Positions 51,871 through 61,298 of a DNA stretch of 64,000 nt are shown in pieces. The position numbers and the translations under genes are program-made. Position 1 is the stretch's first letter. Each line of letters starts with the position of its first letter. The notes below the pieces were generated by a model. The model was not told where the DNA came from. It saw only the letters and a program-made list of their open reading frames with translations, and did no database searches. Source of the stretch: Maritimibacter sp. HL-12. GTDB taxonomy: Bacteria > Pseudomonadota > Alphaproteobacteria > Rhodobacterales > Rhodobacteraceae. The DNA lies in contig NZ_FXBQ01000001.1 of NCBI RefSeq assembly GCF_900177545.1, positions 2,536,122 to 2,600,121 on the forward strand, in the 5' to 3' direction.

Positions 51871-53463
51871 TCAGCGCGAAGCGATGCGGATGACCGGGCC
51901 GGGCACCGGGCCTTCCTCGTTGAGCAGCCAGGCATGGCGGCCCGAGGCGAGCAGGTCATCGAGGTTGACGGCCTTGCCGTTGAGATAGGCGGTCTTGCTC
52001 ACCAGCCGGATGCCGTGGCTGTAGTCGGCGTAATGTGCGCCATGCACCGTGCTCACCGGCTGGATCGGGCTGCCCGAGGTGCGGTGCCAGCCGTAGATCG
52101 CGACCCGGCCGGGCGCGTTGGCCATGCGGTTGGCCATCACCACGTCTTTCTTCTGCCCGGCCACGAGCCCCCCGCGCCCACGCAACTGGCCCTCGATGGT
52201 GGCGTTGTGGCGCAGGAAATACTCGGTCGACGACATCTGCGGCCCCGGCGACATCGGGGCGGGCGAGAGCCGCACGCTGGCCTGGGCATAGATCGCGTCG
52301 ACCATGCGCGGGGTTGGCAGCGTCATCCCGAAGCGGCTGGCGATGCTGGCGGCGGCGGGCAGGCCAAGCGGTACGCGCACATAGTCGCGGTCCGACCCGA
52401 GCGCGAGATAATCCGGGGTGACGCAGATCACGATTTCCGTATCCGCCCCACGGGCGTCCTTGCCGCGGAAGGCCACCGGCTGGAGATCGCGCAGGAAGCC
52501 GGGCAGGTTGCCGCGGGCCAGTTCATTGATGATCCGCTGATCGCGGTCGTTGCCGGAACTGCCGAGCGCGGCGAGAAACTGCTGGCCGCCAGTCGCGTTG
52601 CCGCTGCGTTTCGGGATCGAGCGCGCGAGCGACGGGCCACAGGTGCCACCGCCCGAGAACAGCCCGCCACTGGCGCGGCGCGGCGCAGGCTCAGGCTCGG
52701 CTTGCGGGGCTGGCGTCGCGGCGGCAAGGCGCAGGGATTGAGCCTGGGCCGGGCGCGGGCGCGGGCGCAGCGCCGGGATCGGGCTGGACGCCGCATCGGC
52801 GGACATTGCCTCGGCCGCCGCCAGAACGAGCCCCTCGGGCCGCGGGCGCGGGCGAATGGCGGGCGAGGCCGCGGCAGGCGTTGCGAGTGCGGCCAGCGTT
52901 TCGGGCGCAACCTCGGGGCGTGGTTCGGGCCGGCGGGTTGGGCTGTCCGGGGCGAGCGCCGACCTTTCGCGCAAACCCGCATCCTGCGCGGCGCGCGCGG
53001 CAAACTCTGCCGGGGACGTGGACTCGCTCGTGCCATCGAGGCCAGGCAACGCGATATCGGGTTGGTGCTTCGTCGCGATCACCAGCGCGTCGTGCGCGCT
53101 TGGGCCGGGGGCCGGTGCGGCACCGCGGTGTGCGACCGGTGCACTCGCGAGGTTGACGGCCTTCGGCGCAACCGGGGCCTCTACCGGTGCGGGCAAGGCC
53201 ACCGGTGCCGGGGCAATGGCAACAACCGGCAGGCGAGGGTGCCCCGGCCCCACGTCTTGCTTGGCCTCTGCGCGCAACTCGACGGGGGCATGCGCCTTTG
53301 CCGGGGCGTGGGGCTGGGGAAACAGCGCGCTCACCAGCACGTAACTGGCAGCGGCCGAAGCCAGCGTGCCGGCGATCGCGCCGCCGCCAAACACCAGCGC
53401 ACGCTTGAAGTTGCTCTGTGCGGCAGCGAGGGCGCGCCGCGGGAAGGGAAACTGATCTGTCAT
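51871..53463 (-). CDS. Membrane-anchored protein of unknown function with a long Pro/Ala-rich linker
   Basis: A 530-residue protein with a single N-terminal anchor (RALVFGGGAIAGTLASAAAS, residues 21-40). A low-complexity region from 50 to about 265 is rich in Ala and Pro and contains the repeated units AIRPRPRPEG, ALRPRPRPAQ and RRPEPRPE. The globular C-terminal domain of about 250 residues has RIINELARGNLPGFLRDL, GADTEIVICVTPDYLALGSD, IYGWHRTSGSPIQPVSTVHG and YADYSHGIRLVS. This C-terminal domain is shared with uncharacterised exported proteins. His and Asp residues in the last motif could be catalytic (HGAHYADYSHG), but I cannot name an enzyme. The linker would span the periplasm. Confidence 0.75.
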   Translation of the reverse strand: MTDQFPFPRRALAAAQSNFKRALVFGGGAIAGTLASAAASYVLVSALFPQPHAPAKAHAPVELRAEAKQDVGPGHPRLPVVAIAPAPVALPAPVEAPVAPKAVNLASAPVAHRGAAPAPGPSAHDALVIATKHQPDIALPGLDGTSESTSPAEFAARAAQDAGLRERSALAPDSPTRRPEPRPEVAPETLAALATPAAASPAIRPRPRPEGLVLAAAEAMSADAASSPIPALRPRPRPAQAQSLRLAAATPAPQAEPEPAPRRASGGLFSGGGTCGPSLARSIPKRSGNATGGQQFLAALGSSGNDRDQRIINELARGNLPGFLRDLQPVAFRGKDARGADTEIVICVTPDYLALGSDRDYVRVPLGLPAAASIASRFGMTLPTPRMVDAIYAQASVRLSPAPMSPGPQMSSTEYFLRHNATIEGQLRGRGGLVAGQKKDVVMANRMANAPGRVAIYGWHRTSGSPIQPVSTVHGAHYADYSHGIRLVSKTAYLNGKAVNLDDLLASGRHAWLLNEEGPVPGPVIRIASR

Positions 53464-53539
53464 CAGTCGCCTGCTAGCGAGTCATTCTTAAGATCACAAT
53501 AACCCCAACCGGGGGCGCTGGCGAGTAGGCCCTCATTTG

Positions 53540-53575
53540 GGCGGTTATCCGCCACTCGCAGGGCGGATAACCGCC
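53540..53575. repeat. Inverted repeat whose arms are themselves palindromic
   Basis: GGCGGTTATCCGCC (53540-53553) pairs perfectly with GGCGGATAACCGCC (53562-53575) around an 8 nt loop; flanking TTT and AAA (53536-53538 and 53576-53578) extend the pairing. Each arm is also an inverted repeat (GGCGG-TTAT-CCGCC), so two small hairpins or one large one can form. It starts 14 bp downstream of the UbiA-like gene's stop and may terminate its transcript, but there is no T-run. A dimeric operator is another reading. Confidence 0.8.
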
Positions 53576-53588
53576 AAATTGGCTCACT

Positions 53589-54839
53589 TCACGCCGGGAT
53601 CGCCGCCGTGAACAGGATTGCCACCAGCAATCCGCTGGCGAGGCTCACCCGGTCGGTGAGGGCAAAGTAGACCGGATCCTGGTCGACCAGTCCGCGATGC
53701 GCGAGCAGCACCATTCGGCTTGTCCAGAACAGCAATACGAGGCAGATGCCCCAAAGCGCTTCCGGGGTGCCATACTGGCCGCGGACGTCAGGCGAATCGA
53801 TGTAGAGCGCGAGAACCAGCACCGCCAGAAACCCGGCCGAAGTGGCGAGCATGGCCACCACCGGGCGATCTTCGGTCATGTAGGCCCGCCCGGCAACCTT
53901 GCGCTGTGCGCCGCTGTGTTCGATGTTGACAAGTTCGGCCAGCCGCTTCACCGCGCCGAGCGAGAAGAACAGGAAGATCGAGAAGGTCAGAAGCCACATC
54001 GACGGCACGATCCCGGTGGCGGCGGCCCCAGCGATGATGCGCAGGGTATAGAGCACCGCGAGCACGAGGATATCCGCCGCGAGCGTGCCCTTGAGACGCA
54101 GCGAATAGGCGGTTGTGATCACCGCATAGGCCGCCATTGCCGCGAAGAGCTCGATACCCGCCAGCGCCGCCAGCCCAAGGCCGGCGATGAACAGCACCGG
54201 TGCCGCGCGCATGCCAGTGACGAGAGGCAACCGCCCCGATGCAAACGGACGCGTGCGTTTCACTTCGTGGCGGCGATCGGAAGGCAGGTCGACCAGGTCG
54301 TTGACGAGGTAGACCGCCGAGGCAATCAGTCCGAAACTCAGGAAAGCCAGCAGGCTCCAGCCGAAGGTGACGGCCTCGAAACGATGGGCAACGACCATTG
54401 GCAGGAAGACGAGCAGGTTTTTCACCCATTGATGCGGGCGCATTGCGCGCAGCAGGTCGCGCGATCCCGCCAGAACCGGCGTCTTGATCCGGCGCGCGGG
54501 GTGGCCGCCCTCGACGGCGTCGAAACAGTCGAGCTGTTGCGCCACCGCCTCCGCCAGCGACGCCTCTCCGGATGTGACCAGCACGACCTTGCGGCCCTCG
54601 TCCCGGGCCGCCCGGCAGCGCGCCAGCGTCGGGCCGTGGTAGGGCAGATGCGCGAGGTCGAGGAGGGCCTCGGCCGGCGCACTTGTCCGCCCGGTCACCC
54701 CGCGCCGCCAGTCCTGCCGCATTCCGGCCCAGAACACCTCGGCTGCAAGATTGCCGCCGAGAAGGTCGGCGTCGAGGTCTACGATCAGAGGGCCCTTGCC
54801 GCCCTCTGCGCCTCGCGTTTTCGTTGCGGCGTTATCCAT
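53589..54839 (-). CDS. UbiA-family prenyltransferase with a short HAD-like N-terminus
   Basis: A 416-residue membrane protein. The N-terminal 130 residues look like a reduced HAD phosphatase domain (LIVDLDADLLGGNL with the DxD nucleophile pattern, then VVLVTSGEASLAEAVA). From residue 130 a UbiA prenyltransferase follows: LRAMRPHQWVKNLLVFLPM, the first Mg-diphosphate site VNDLVDLPSDRRH, and RLKGTLAADILVLAVLYTLR as the second site, with about eight helices. Homologues with this architecture are often called decaprenyl-phosphate phosphoribosyltransferase-like, but the substrate of most is unknown. The HAD part is much shorter than usual (roughly 110 residues against 200), so it may be inactive. 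Confidence 0.85.
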   Translation of the reverse strand: MDNAATKTRGAEGGKGPLIVDLDADLLGGNLAAEVFWAGMRQDWRRGVTGRTSAPAEALLDLAHLPYHGPTLARCRAARDEGRKVVLVTSGEASLAEAVAQQLDCFDAVEGGHPARRIKTPVLAGSRDLLRAMRPHQWVKNLLVFLPMVVAHRFEAVTFGWSLLAFLSFGLIASAVYLVNDLVDLPSDRRHEVKRTRPFASGRLPLVTGMRAAPVLFIAGLGLAALAGIELFAAMAAYAVITTAYSLRLKGTLAADILVLAVLYTLRIIAGAAATGIVPSMWLLTFSIFLFFSLGAVKRLAELVNIEHSGAQRKVAGRAYMTEDRPVVAMLATSAGFLAVLVLALYIDSPDVRGQYGTPEALWGICLVLLFWTSRMVLLAHRGLVDQDPVYFALTDRVSLASGLLVAILFTAAIPA

Positions 54840-54998
54840 GCGCGTGTGCCTTGCGTTTCTCCTGCCTCAGGCCGAACCGTGGCATACCCTTCCAATCGAG
54901 GGCAAACCTTTTGTGACCTCGCGCAAGGTTCTGTTTTCATGGACATGATGCCGCGCGGCCGTTACCCATTGAGACGAAACCACGAAGGGGACGCCGCC

Positions 54999-56333
54999 AT
55001 GAAATCGCTCATTCTGGTCATGACGTTTGCCTTGGCATGGCCGGTGGCCGGGCTTGCCGAAACGGCGGCGACCCTGCCGGTTGCGCAGGGGAGCGAGCCT
55101 GCACGGTCGAACGGCCATGCCGATCTGGCCTCCGGCTCCGGCCCGTCGCAATCCAGTGTCGCCGAGAACGAAAACACCGGCGGGGCCGCAGCGTCGGGCC
55201 CGGCCGGTGCCGCGGCCGGGGCAGCCGTCGCCAAGGTGCTTGCCGATGCCGCCGGGATCGCGCAAGCCGTCCCCGGGGGCGAGGGCCTTCCTGCCGGCGA
55301 GGACGGGGCCGCAGCGCCTGATGAGGGCCCCGCCACCGCCGCCCCGGCGCTGTCCCCCGAGGCGTTGCGCTGCCGCGACATCGCCGGGCCTGCCGATGCC
55401 GGTGTGCCTGCCAATGCCGACGTCGCCGCGTCCCGCCGGGCTGCCTTCGCCGAGGCCGCCGAGGCCTGCACCCTCGCCGCGCGGGCGGAAGATGCGCCCG
55501 CCGACGTGCTGTTCCTCGCGGCCGAGGCGGCGCAGGCCCGGCGCGATCTTGCCACCGCCTTCACCCTTCTCGAACGCGCGGCCGAGGCCGGGCTCGCCGC
55601 CGCCGAAACCCGGCTGGGCGATTACCACCTGTTCGGCGTTGCCCCCGGCGGGGAAGACACCGAGGCCGCGATCGCCCGGTTCCAGCGCGCTGCCGAGATG
55701 GGCGATCCCGCCGGGATGACCACGCTGGCGCTGATGTATCGTGTCGGCAAGGGGGTGCCGCGCGATCCGGCCCGCATGGTCGAGCTGCTCGAAGGTGCGG
55801 CGGCTGCGGGATACCACTTCGCCCAGTATCGCCTCGGCCAGACCTTCCTCACCGGCGAGGGCCTCCCCGGCCGGGCCGATCCCGGCCTTGGCATTCCCGA
55901 TTCGGCGCGCGGCGCGGCGCTTTATACCGAGGCCGCCGAGGCCGGCAACATCACCGCCGCGCTCGAACTGGCCGCGTTTTACGGTGACCCGCAGTTCGGG
56001 CTGGACGACGATCCCGCCGCCCGCGCCCGCCTGACCAGCCTTGCCTCGCGCAGCGGTTTGCCCGAAGCGGTGGCCGCCATGGGCGTGCTTTACGAGACCG
56101 GTGACGGCGTCGGCTACGCCCCCGAGATCGCCGCGCAACTCTACGTGCGCGCTCTCGAAAGCGGCAAGGTCGGTTTCGACGTGCTGCGCCGGGGGGCGCC
56201 CACGGGCTGGGACCGCGACACCGCCCTGGCTTTCCAGGCCATCCTGAAAGAGCGCGGGCTCTACACCGGGCCACTGGACGGCATCGTGGGCGGTGGCACG
56301 GCGGCTGCGGCGCGGGGACTGGCCGGAAATTGA
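54999..56333 (+). CDS. Exported Sel1-repeat protein
   Basis: A 444-residue protein with a signal peptide (MKSLILVMTFALAWPVAGLA, cleavage near residue 20), a low-complexity Ala/Gly/Pro stretch to about residue 120, then Sel1-like helical repeats (AAEAGLAAAETRLGDYHLFG, AAEMGDPAGMTTLALMYRVG, AAAAGYHFAQYRLGQTFLTG). The end, LKERGLYTGPLDGIVGGGTA, resembles a peptidoglycan-binding-type repeat. Sel1 proteins are usually adaptor or scaffold proteins in the periplasm or on the membrane. Divergent from the UbiA gene with 159 bp between. Confidence 0.88.
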   Translation: MKSLILVMTFALAWPVAGLAETAATLPVAQGSEPARSNGHADLASGSGPSQSSVAENENTGGAAASGPAGAAAGAAVAKVLADAAGIAQAVPGGEGLPAGEDGAAAPDEGPATAAPALSPEALRCRDIAGPADAGVPANADVAASRRAAFAEAAEACTLAARAEDAPADVLFLAAEAAQARRDLATAFTLLERAAEAGLAAAETRLGDYHLFGVAPGGEDTEAAIARFQRAAEMGDPAGMTTLALMYRVGKGVPRDPARMVELLEGAAAAGYHFAQYRLGQTFLTGEGLPGRADPGLGIPDSARGAALYTEAAEAGNITAALELAAFYGDPQFGLDDDPAARARLTSLASRSGLPEAVAAMGVLYETGDGVGYAPEIAAQLYVRALESGKVGFDVLRRGAPTGWDRDTALAFQAILKERGLYTGPLDGIVGGGTAAAARGLAGN

Positions 56334-56401
56334 ACCTGGACGCCGGACGGTTCCGGGTCTGGCCGTCCCGGCAGCGTCCGCGGGCCGAAATCTGAACCAC
56401 G

Positions 56402-56421
56402 CCACGCCAGACCCGGCGTGG
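56402..56421. terminator. Short GC hairpin between the Sel1 and phospholipase-D-type genes
   Basis: CCACGCC (56402-56408) pairs with GGCGTGG (56415-56421) across 6 nt, 69 bp downstream of the Sel1 gene stop. No T-run; a weak terminator or a translation-control structure close to the next start. Confidence 0.3.
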
Positions 56422-56449
56422 TGGCATGTCAAACCGCAGGATCAGCACC

Positions 56450-57805
56450 ATGTCCGTCATCCTCACCCACGTCGCAATCGTTCTGGGCCTTCTCGCCGCG
56501 GGTGCCGCGATCATCTGGGTGCTGCAACAACGTCGCAGCCCGCAATCGGCGCTGGCCTGGATTCTGTTCATCGTGGTGGTGCCCTATGTCGGCGTGCCGT
56601 TGTTTTTTGCCCTCGGCATCCGCAAGCGCGGTACCGGATATGCCGAGATCATCTTCGCACCATCCGAACCGGCCACCCCGGTCCACCAGTTCGACGACCA
56701 GTTGACCCGCCTCGGGCTGCCGGCGGCGGCCCCGGGCCACGCCCTCCGGTTCGAGACCGCGCCGCAATCCGCCCGCGCCAATCTCCTGCGCCTCGTCACC
56801 GAAGCGCGCGAGAGCCTCGACGCCGTGCTCTACCGGCTCGACGACGACGCTTTCGGCGCGGAATTCGTCGTCGCGCTCACCGAAGCGGTGGGGCGCGGGG
56901 TCCGGGTGCGGTTGATCCTCGACCAGTTCGGCACCTGGCGCAGACCGCGCGCGGCCTTGCGCGCCTTGCGTGCGGCAGGCGGCGAGTTGCAACTGTTCTC
57001 GCCTGTGCACAACCTTTCCGCCACTGGCCGTCTCAACCTGCGCAATCACCGCAAGATGGTCATCGCCGATGGGCAGAAAGTGTGGTCGGGCGGGCGCAAT
57101 GTCGGTCGCAGCTATCTCGGCCCGCAGGACGATCCGAAGACCTGGATCGACCTCAGCTACATCATCGCCGGGCCCGTGGTGCAACGCTACGGTGAAGTGT
57201 TCGAAGCCGACTGGGCCAAGCATACCGGTGCGCCCCCGCCCGCGCACCCCCCGGTTTCGCCGGGTGAAGGCGACGCCGTTGTCCAGCTCATCCCTTCCGG
57301 CCCCGACCTGCCGCATGACGGGCTGCACGACGCTCTGGTGCATGCCATCCACGTCACGCGCGAGCGGGTCTGGATCGTCACCCCCTATCTCCTGCCGACC
57401 GATCACCTCCTGCACGCGCTCACCAGCGCAGCCCGGCTCGGCCGCGACGTGCGCCTGATCGTGCCGGCGCGCTCAAACCAGTATCTCGCCGATTTCGCGC
57501 GGGGTGCCTACCTGCGCCATCTCGAAGAAGCGGGTTGCCGCATCCTGCGTCACACCGGCGCGATGCTGCACGCCAAGGCCGCGGTTTTCGACGATGTCGC
57601 CATCGTCGGCTCGGCCAACCTCGACGTGCGCTCGATGTTGCTCAACTTCGAAACCGCGCTGGCGCTCTACGACACCGGCAGCGTCGCCACGCTGGCGGAC
57701 TGGTTCACGACACTCCAGCGCGACTGCCACGAAGGCACGAGGCCCGCCGGGTTGCCGCGCCGCCTCGCCGAGTCCACCTTCCGCCTCGGCGCGCCGATCC
57801 TCTGA
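56450..57805 (+). CDS. cls: Cardiolipin synthase-like phospholipase D family protein
   Basis: A 451-residue enzyme with two N-terminal helices (residues about 5-22 and 35-53) and two HKD motifs: HxK in LNLRNHRKMVIADGQ with GGRN, and MLHAKAAVFDDVAIVGSANLD. This is the layout of cardiolipin synthase (ClsA type), which condenses two phosphatidylglycerols or transfers phosphatidyl groups. The start at 56450 has AGGA 7 nt upstream and gives the N-terminal helix directly; an in-frame Met at 56426 lacks a ribosome-binding site. Confidence 0.9.
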   Translation: MSVILTHVAIVLGLLAAGAAIIWVLQQRRSPQSALAWILFIVVVPYVGVPLFFALGIRKRGTGYAEIIFAPSEPATPVHQFDDQLTRLGLPAAAPGHALRFETAPQSARANLLRLVTEARESLDAVLYRLDDDAFGAEFVVALTEAVGRGVRVRLILDQFGTWRRPRAALRALRAAGGELQLFSPVHNLSATGRLNLRNHRKMVIADGQKVWSGGRNVGRSYLGPQDDPKTWIDLSYIIAGPVVQRYGEVFEADWAKHTGAPPPAHPPVSPGEGDAVVQLIPSGPDLPHDGLHDALVHAIHVTRERVWIVTPYLLPTDHLLHALTSAARLGRDVRLIVPARSNQYLADFARGAYLRHLEEAGCRILRHTGAMLHAKAAVFDDVAIVGSANLDVRSMLLNFETALALYDTGSVATLADWFTTLQRDCHEGTRPAGLPRRLAESTFRLGAPIL

Positions 57806-57855
57806 TCGCGCGCCTTTCGGGTGCGGCTGTCGGCCCGGCAGCGGCGGTGTCGCGA

Positions 57856-58299
57856 TCAGCGCGCGAGATGCCCCGGTATGGCGGCACAGACGGCCGCAAT
57901 GCAATCGGCGACGGCCGGGCTCACCCCGGCCCCGGTCGCGAAGTCTTCTCCCTCGATCGCCCAGACCTCGACGCGCGGCGGCAAGACGCCCAATGTGCGT
58001 GCCAGCGCCACCCCCTCGGCCAGCCCGATCCCGTGCGACGAGATCGAGCGCAGCCACGGCGGAAGATCGCCTGTGCCCGCGTCGAGCCGGTGCAGGGTGC
58101 CCGGCGTCGCGCCGGATCGGCAGGCGTCGACGATCAGCACCCGCTGCCTCCCTTCCATCAGCGTCACGAGATCGGCCGCTGCGCCGTGACACTCGGCTCG
58201 GTCGAACCCGGATGCGCCCCGCAGTCCGCGCACCACCAGCCGCCCGGCGGCATCGTCGCCTGCGAAATCATTGCCCACACCGATGACAAGAGGTTTCAC
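57856..58299 (-). CDS. [NiFe]-hydrogenase maturation protease (HycI/HybD family)
   Basis: A 147-residue endopeptidase predicted to cut the C-terminal extension of the hydrogenase large subunit once nickel is inserted. Family motifs: the start VIGVGNDFAGDDAAG (the Asp/Glu nickel ligand region), VLIVDACRSG and the SSHGIGLAEG segment with His. It is downstream of hydA on the same strand but separated by a strong terminator, so it may be expressed from its own promoter or by read-through. Confidence 0.92.
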   Translation of the reverse strand: MKPLVIGVGNDFAGDDAAGRLVVRGLRGASGFDRAECHGAAADLVTLMEGRQRVLIVDACRSGATPGTLHRLDAGTGDLPPWLRSISSHGIGLAEGVALARTLGVLPPRVEVWAIEGEDFATGAGVSPAVADCIAAVCAAIPGHLAR

Positions 58300-58322
58300 C
58301 CGCTCCTCTCCTTTTCCTGGTC

Positions 58323-58368
58323 AAAAAACTCCGGGGGAGCGCGAGGGGGCAGCGCCCCCTCGCTCCGG
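58323..58368 (-). terminator. Terminator between hydA and the maturation protease
   Basis: On the minus strand a long GC stem, with arms CGCTCC/GGAGCG and CGAGGGGGC/GCCCCCTCG and a 2 nt bulge around an AGC loop, is followed within 10 nt by a six-T run (58328-58323). It lies 27 bp after the hydA stop. A second perfect 8 bp hairpin CGGTCGCC-GTCA-GGCGACCG at 58371-58390 precedes it. Confidence 0.75.
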
Positions 58369-58395
58369 TCCGGTCGCCGTCAGGCGACCGGAAAC

Positions 58396-59694
58396 CTACG
58401 CCCGGTCGATGGTCAGATCGAGAAAATGCGTGGCACACGAGATGCAGGGGTCGTAGTTGCGGATGGTCTGCTCGCAGAGCCACTGGATTTCCTCGTGCGG
58501 CCGGTCAAGTTCATCGGCGATCAACTCGGCGAGGTCTTCCTCGATCGAGGGCTGGTTCTGCGCCGTCGGCGGCACGATCTGGGCCGTGGCGATGCTGCCG
58601 TCTTCCTCCAGGGTATACTGGTGAAACAGCATGCCCCGCGGTGCTTCGCTCGCGCCCATCCCGGTGCCCGCGCGCGGGGTGATCGCCACCGCCGCCGGGT
58701 CGAACTCCTCGTAGTCCTCGATCAGCCGGATCGCCTCTTCCACCGCGAACAGGCTTTCCACCGCGCGTACCACGATGGAGCGGTAGGGGTTCTTCACCTC
58801 GCGGCCCAGCCCTGCCCGCACCGCTGCCGCCTTCGCCCGCTCGGAGAGCTTTTCGTAGGCAAGGTTGTAGCGCGGCAGCGGGCCGGTGAGATAGGCCCCG
58901 CCCGCCTTGGTGCGGCCCTGCAGCGCGTTCGACTGCTTCACGTGGTGCTCGTCGAAATGGTCGTTGAAGGCGGTCGCCGGGATATCCAGCCCCCGGTTCG
59001 AGATCAGCCGCGTGCCCTCGTACATCGGGTAGAGCCCGTTCGGCTCCTCGATGCAGACCATGTGGTAGTCGCGTTCCTTGTCGGGGAAGGGCAGCGACGC
59101 GGTAAAATCGACGAAGGCCTCCGCCATGTCGAGCGCGCGCATCAGCTCTTCGCGCAGGGCCAGCATGTCGCGTTTCTTCGGCGCTTTCCACCAGCCGCCG
59201 ACCTTCACGTTGATCGGGTGGATCTCGCGCCCGCCGAGGAGGGTGACGATGGCATTGCCGATCTTCTTGTAGTCGAGCGCCAGTTTCACCGTGGCGGCGT
59301 GGCCGTCATTGGCCATGTCGATGGCGCTGGCGTAGCCGAGGAAATCGGGCGCGTGCAGCATCGCGGCGTGCAGGACGTGGCTCTCGATCCACTCGCCGCA
59401 ATAGAGCATCCGGCGCAGATCCTTGATCGGCTGGCTCACCTCCACCCCCAGCGCCATCTCCATCGCCTGCACCGAAGACATCTGGTAGGCCACCGGGCAG
59501 ATGCCGCAGATCCGCGCGGTGATGTCGGGGGCCTCGGAATGGTCGCGCCCGCGCAGGAAGGCCTCGAAGAATCGCGGCGGCTCGAAGATGCGAAACTCCG
59601 TGGCGGTGATCCTGCCGTCCCGCACCACCACCTTGAACGCCCCCTCGCCTTCGACGCGGGCGAGCATGTCGACCTTGATCGTGGTGTCAGTCAT
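58396..59694 (-). CDS. hydA: Group 3b [NiFe]-hydrogenase large subunit
   Basis: The 432-residue catalytic subunit holding the Ni-Fe(CN)2CO centre. Ligand motifs are intact: R61-I-C63-G-I-C66-PVAY near the N-terminus and D415-P-C417-I-S-C420-ATH423 at the C-terminus. Nine residues follow His423, the extension removed by the maturation protease. The PVAY form of the first motif and the small size (432) are those of the soluble NADP-linked 3b enzymes (Pyrococcus sulfhydrogenase alpha). The ATG at 59694 overlaps the hydD stop by 8 nt. The enzyme is expected to interconvert H2 and NAD(P)H; sulfur reduction is also known for some members. Confidence 0.95.
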   Translation of the reverse strand: MTDTTIKVDMLARVEGEGAFKVVVRDGRITATEFRIFEPPRFFEAFLRGRDHSEAPDITARICGICPVAYQMSSVQAMEMALGVEVSQPIKDLRRMLYCGEWIESHVLHAAMLHAPDFLGYASAIDMANDGHAATVKLALDYKKIGNAIVTLLGGREIHPINVKVGGWWKAPKKRDMLALREELMRALDMAEAFVDFTASLPFPDKERDYHMVCIEEPNGLYPMYEGTRLISNRGLDIPATAFNDHFDEHHVKQSNALQGRTKAGGAYLTGPLPRYNLAYEKLSERAKAAAVRAGLGREVKNPYRSIVVRAVESLFAVEEAIRLIEDYEEFDPAAVAITPRAGTGMGASEAPRGMLFHQYTLEEDGSIATAQIVPPTAQNQPSIEEDLAELIADELDRPHEEIQWLCEQTIRNYDPCISCATHFLDLTIDRA

Positions 59695-60460
59695 GGGCCT
59701 TGGCCTCCTCGCGGAACGCGGGCGCGTTGGTGTTGAAGGTGGCGTAGAGCCGCTTGATCTGCCGCCGGTCGGCGCCGTTCTCGGCCAGCCGGGCGGAAAG
59801 CGACGCGGTGTTGGGGGTTTCCTTCGGGCCGAAGCAGCCGTAGCAGCCGCGGGCATAGCCCGGGCAGAGCGCGCCGCAGCCGGCGTGGGTGACCGGGCCG
59901 AGGCAGGGCTTGCCCTCCGCCACCATCACGCAGACATGGCCAGCCATCTTGCACTCGATACAGGTGGCATGGGCCGGGGTCTGCGGCGCGCGGCCCGCCA
60001 GCGTGGCGGCGATCAACTCGATCAGGTGGGTTTTCGAGATCGGGCAGCCGCGCAACTCGAAATCGACCTTCACGTGGTCCGAGATCGGCGTCGCGGTGTC
60101 GAGCGTGGTGATGAACTCGGGGTGGGCATAGACCGCGTCGATGAAATCCTTCGTCGAAGCGCCGTTCTTCAACGCCTGGATGCCGCCCGAGGTGGCGCAG
60201 GCCCCGATCGTGATCAGCGTGGTCGAGCGGGCGCGGATATCCTTGATCGCCTCGGCCTCGTGCGGCGTGGTCACGCTGCCCTCGACAAAGGAAATGTCGT
60301 AGTTGCCACCATCGTCGTCGCGCCGGGTGGCCTCGGGGAAATAGGCGATCTCGATCGCGTTCGCGACCGCCAGCACCTCGTCTTCGCAATCGAGCAGCGA
60401 TAGCTGGCAGCCATCGCAGGACGAGAACTTCCACACCGCGAGCCTTGGTCTGCCGGTCAT
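59687..60460 (-). CDS. hydD: Group 3b [NiFe]-hydrogenase small subunit
   Basis: The 257-residue iron-sulfur subunit (delta) carrying electrons from the Ni-Fe centre. Proximal-cluster ligands start with C15-D-G-C18 (SSCDGC), then [10 protein letters not shown] and [12 protein letters not shown]; further Cys motifs are [11 protein letters not shown] and [20 protein letters not shown] with CYGCFGPKE, giving three clusters. No signal peptide, as expected for a cytoplasmic enzyme. One nucleotide separates its start from the hydG stop at 60462. Confidence 0.94.
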   Translation of the reverse strand: MTGRPRLAVWKFSSCDGCQLSLLDCEDEVLAVANAIEIAYFPEATRRDDDGGNYDISFVEGSVTTPHEAEAIKDIRARSTTLITIGACATSGGIQALKNGASTKDFIDAVYAHPEFITTLDTATPISDHVKVDFELRGCPISKTHLIELIAATLAGRAPQTPAHATCIECKMAGHVCVMVAEGKPCLGPVTHAGCGALCPGYARGCYGCFGPKETPNTASLSARLAENGADRRQIKRLYATFNTNAPAFREEAKAHD

Positions 60461-60461
60461 C

Positions 60462-61298
60462 TCACAGCTCCTTGATGCGCATCAGCGGCTTCATCGTGGC
60501 CCAGTCGAACACCGGGCCATCCTTGCAGACGAAGACCGGGCCGAGCTGGCAGTGCCCGCACAGCCCGATGCCGCACTGCATGTTGCGCTCCATCGACAGG
60601 TGAATGTCGGTTGCGGCGACGCCGAGATCGGTGAGCCCGTCCGCCCCGAAACGCATCATGATTTCCGGGCCGCAGACGAAGGCGGTGGTGTTGGCGGGGG
60701 TGAAATCCGCCCCGCGCAACAGCGCCGTGACCACGCCGACATGGCCGTGCCAGGCATTGGTGGCCCGGTCCACCGTCACTTCCACCCCCATGTCGAGCCG
60801 CGAGCGCCAATCGCCCAGTTCCTTCTCGAATAGGATCTCGGCGGGGCTGCGCGCGCCGTAAAGCAGGGTGACCTTGCCGTAGGCATCGCGGTTTTCCATC
60901 AGCTCGTAGAGGATCGGCCGCACCGGGGCGAGGCCGAGCCCGCCGGCGATCACCACCACGTCGCGCCCGCGCGCCGCCTGCACCGGCCAGGGCGCACCAT
61001 AGGGGCCGCGCAGCCCGAGCACCGCGCCGGGCGACAGCGCTGCGAGCGCATGGCTCACCGGGCCCACGTCGCGGATCGTGTGGATGATCCTGGTGGTGTC
61101 GGAGACCGGCCCCGAGATCGAGATCGGGATCTCGCCCACCCCGAAAACGGAGAGCATGTTGAACTGCCCCGGTGCGAAGCCCGGCCAGCCTTCCACCTCC
61201 ATCTCGAAGGTGACCACGTCGGACAGCTCGCGGGTCCGGCCGGTGACTCTCGCAATCACCGGTACCATCGGGTCGGTATGGGGATCAGGTGCGTGCAT
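60462..61298 (-). CDS. hydG: Hydrogenase FAD/NAD(P)-binding diaphorase subunit
   Basis: A 278-residue ferredoxin-reductase-like subunit (gamma) that passes electrons to NAD(P). FAD-binding region [20 protein letters not shown], nucleotide-binding [16 protein letters not shown] and the VCGPEIMM block. The C-terminus carries a [2Fe-2S] motif [17 protein letters not shown]. Group 3b HydG proteins couple H2 to NADP(H), in some cases NAD(H). Overlaps the CNMP-domain gene by 14 nt. Confidence 0.93.
   Translation of the reverse strand: MHAPDPHTDPMVPVIARVTGRTRELSDVVTFEMEVEGWPGFAPGQFNMLSVFGVGEIPISISGPVSDTTRIIHTIRDVGPVSHALAALSPGAVLGLRGPYGAPWPVQAARGRDVVVIAGGLGLAPVRPILYELMENRDAYGKVTLLYGARSPAEILFEKELGDWRSRLDMGVEVTVDRATNAWHGHVGVVTALLRGADFTPANTTAFVCGPEIMMRFGADGLTDLGVAATDIHLSMERNMQCGIGLCGHCQLGPVFVCKDGPVFDWATMKPLMRIKEL

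Noticed and set aside
51871-53463. TonB or extensin-like protein because of the Pro-rich linker
   Set aside because: The C-terminal domain does not resemble the TonB C-terminal fold or the extensin domain.
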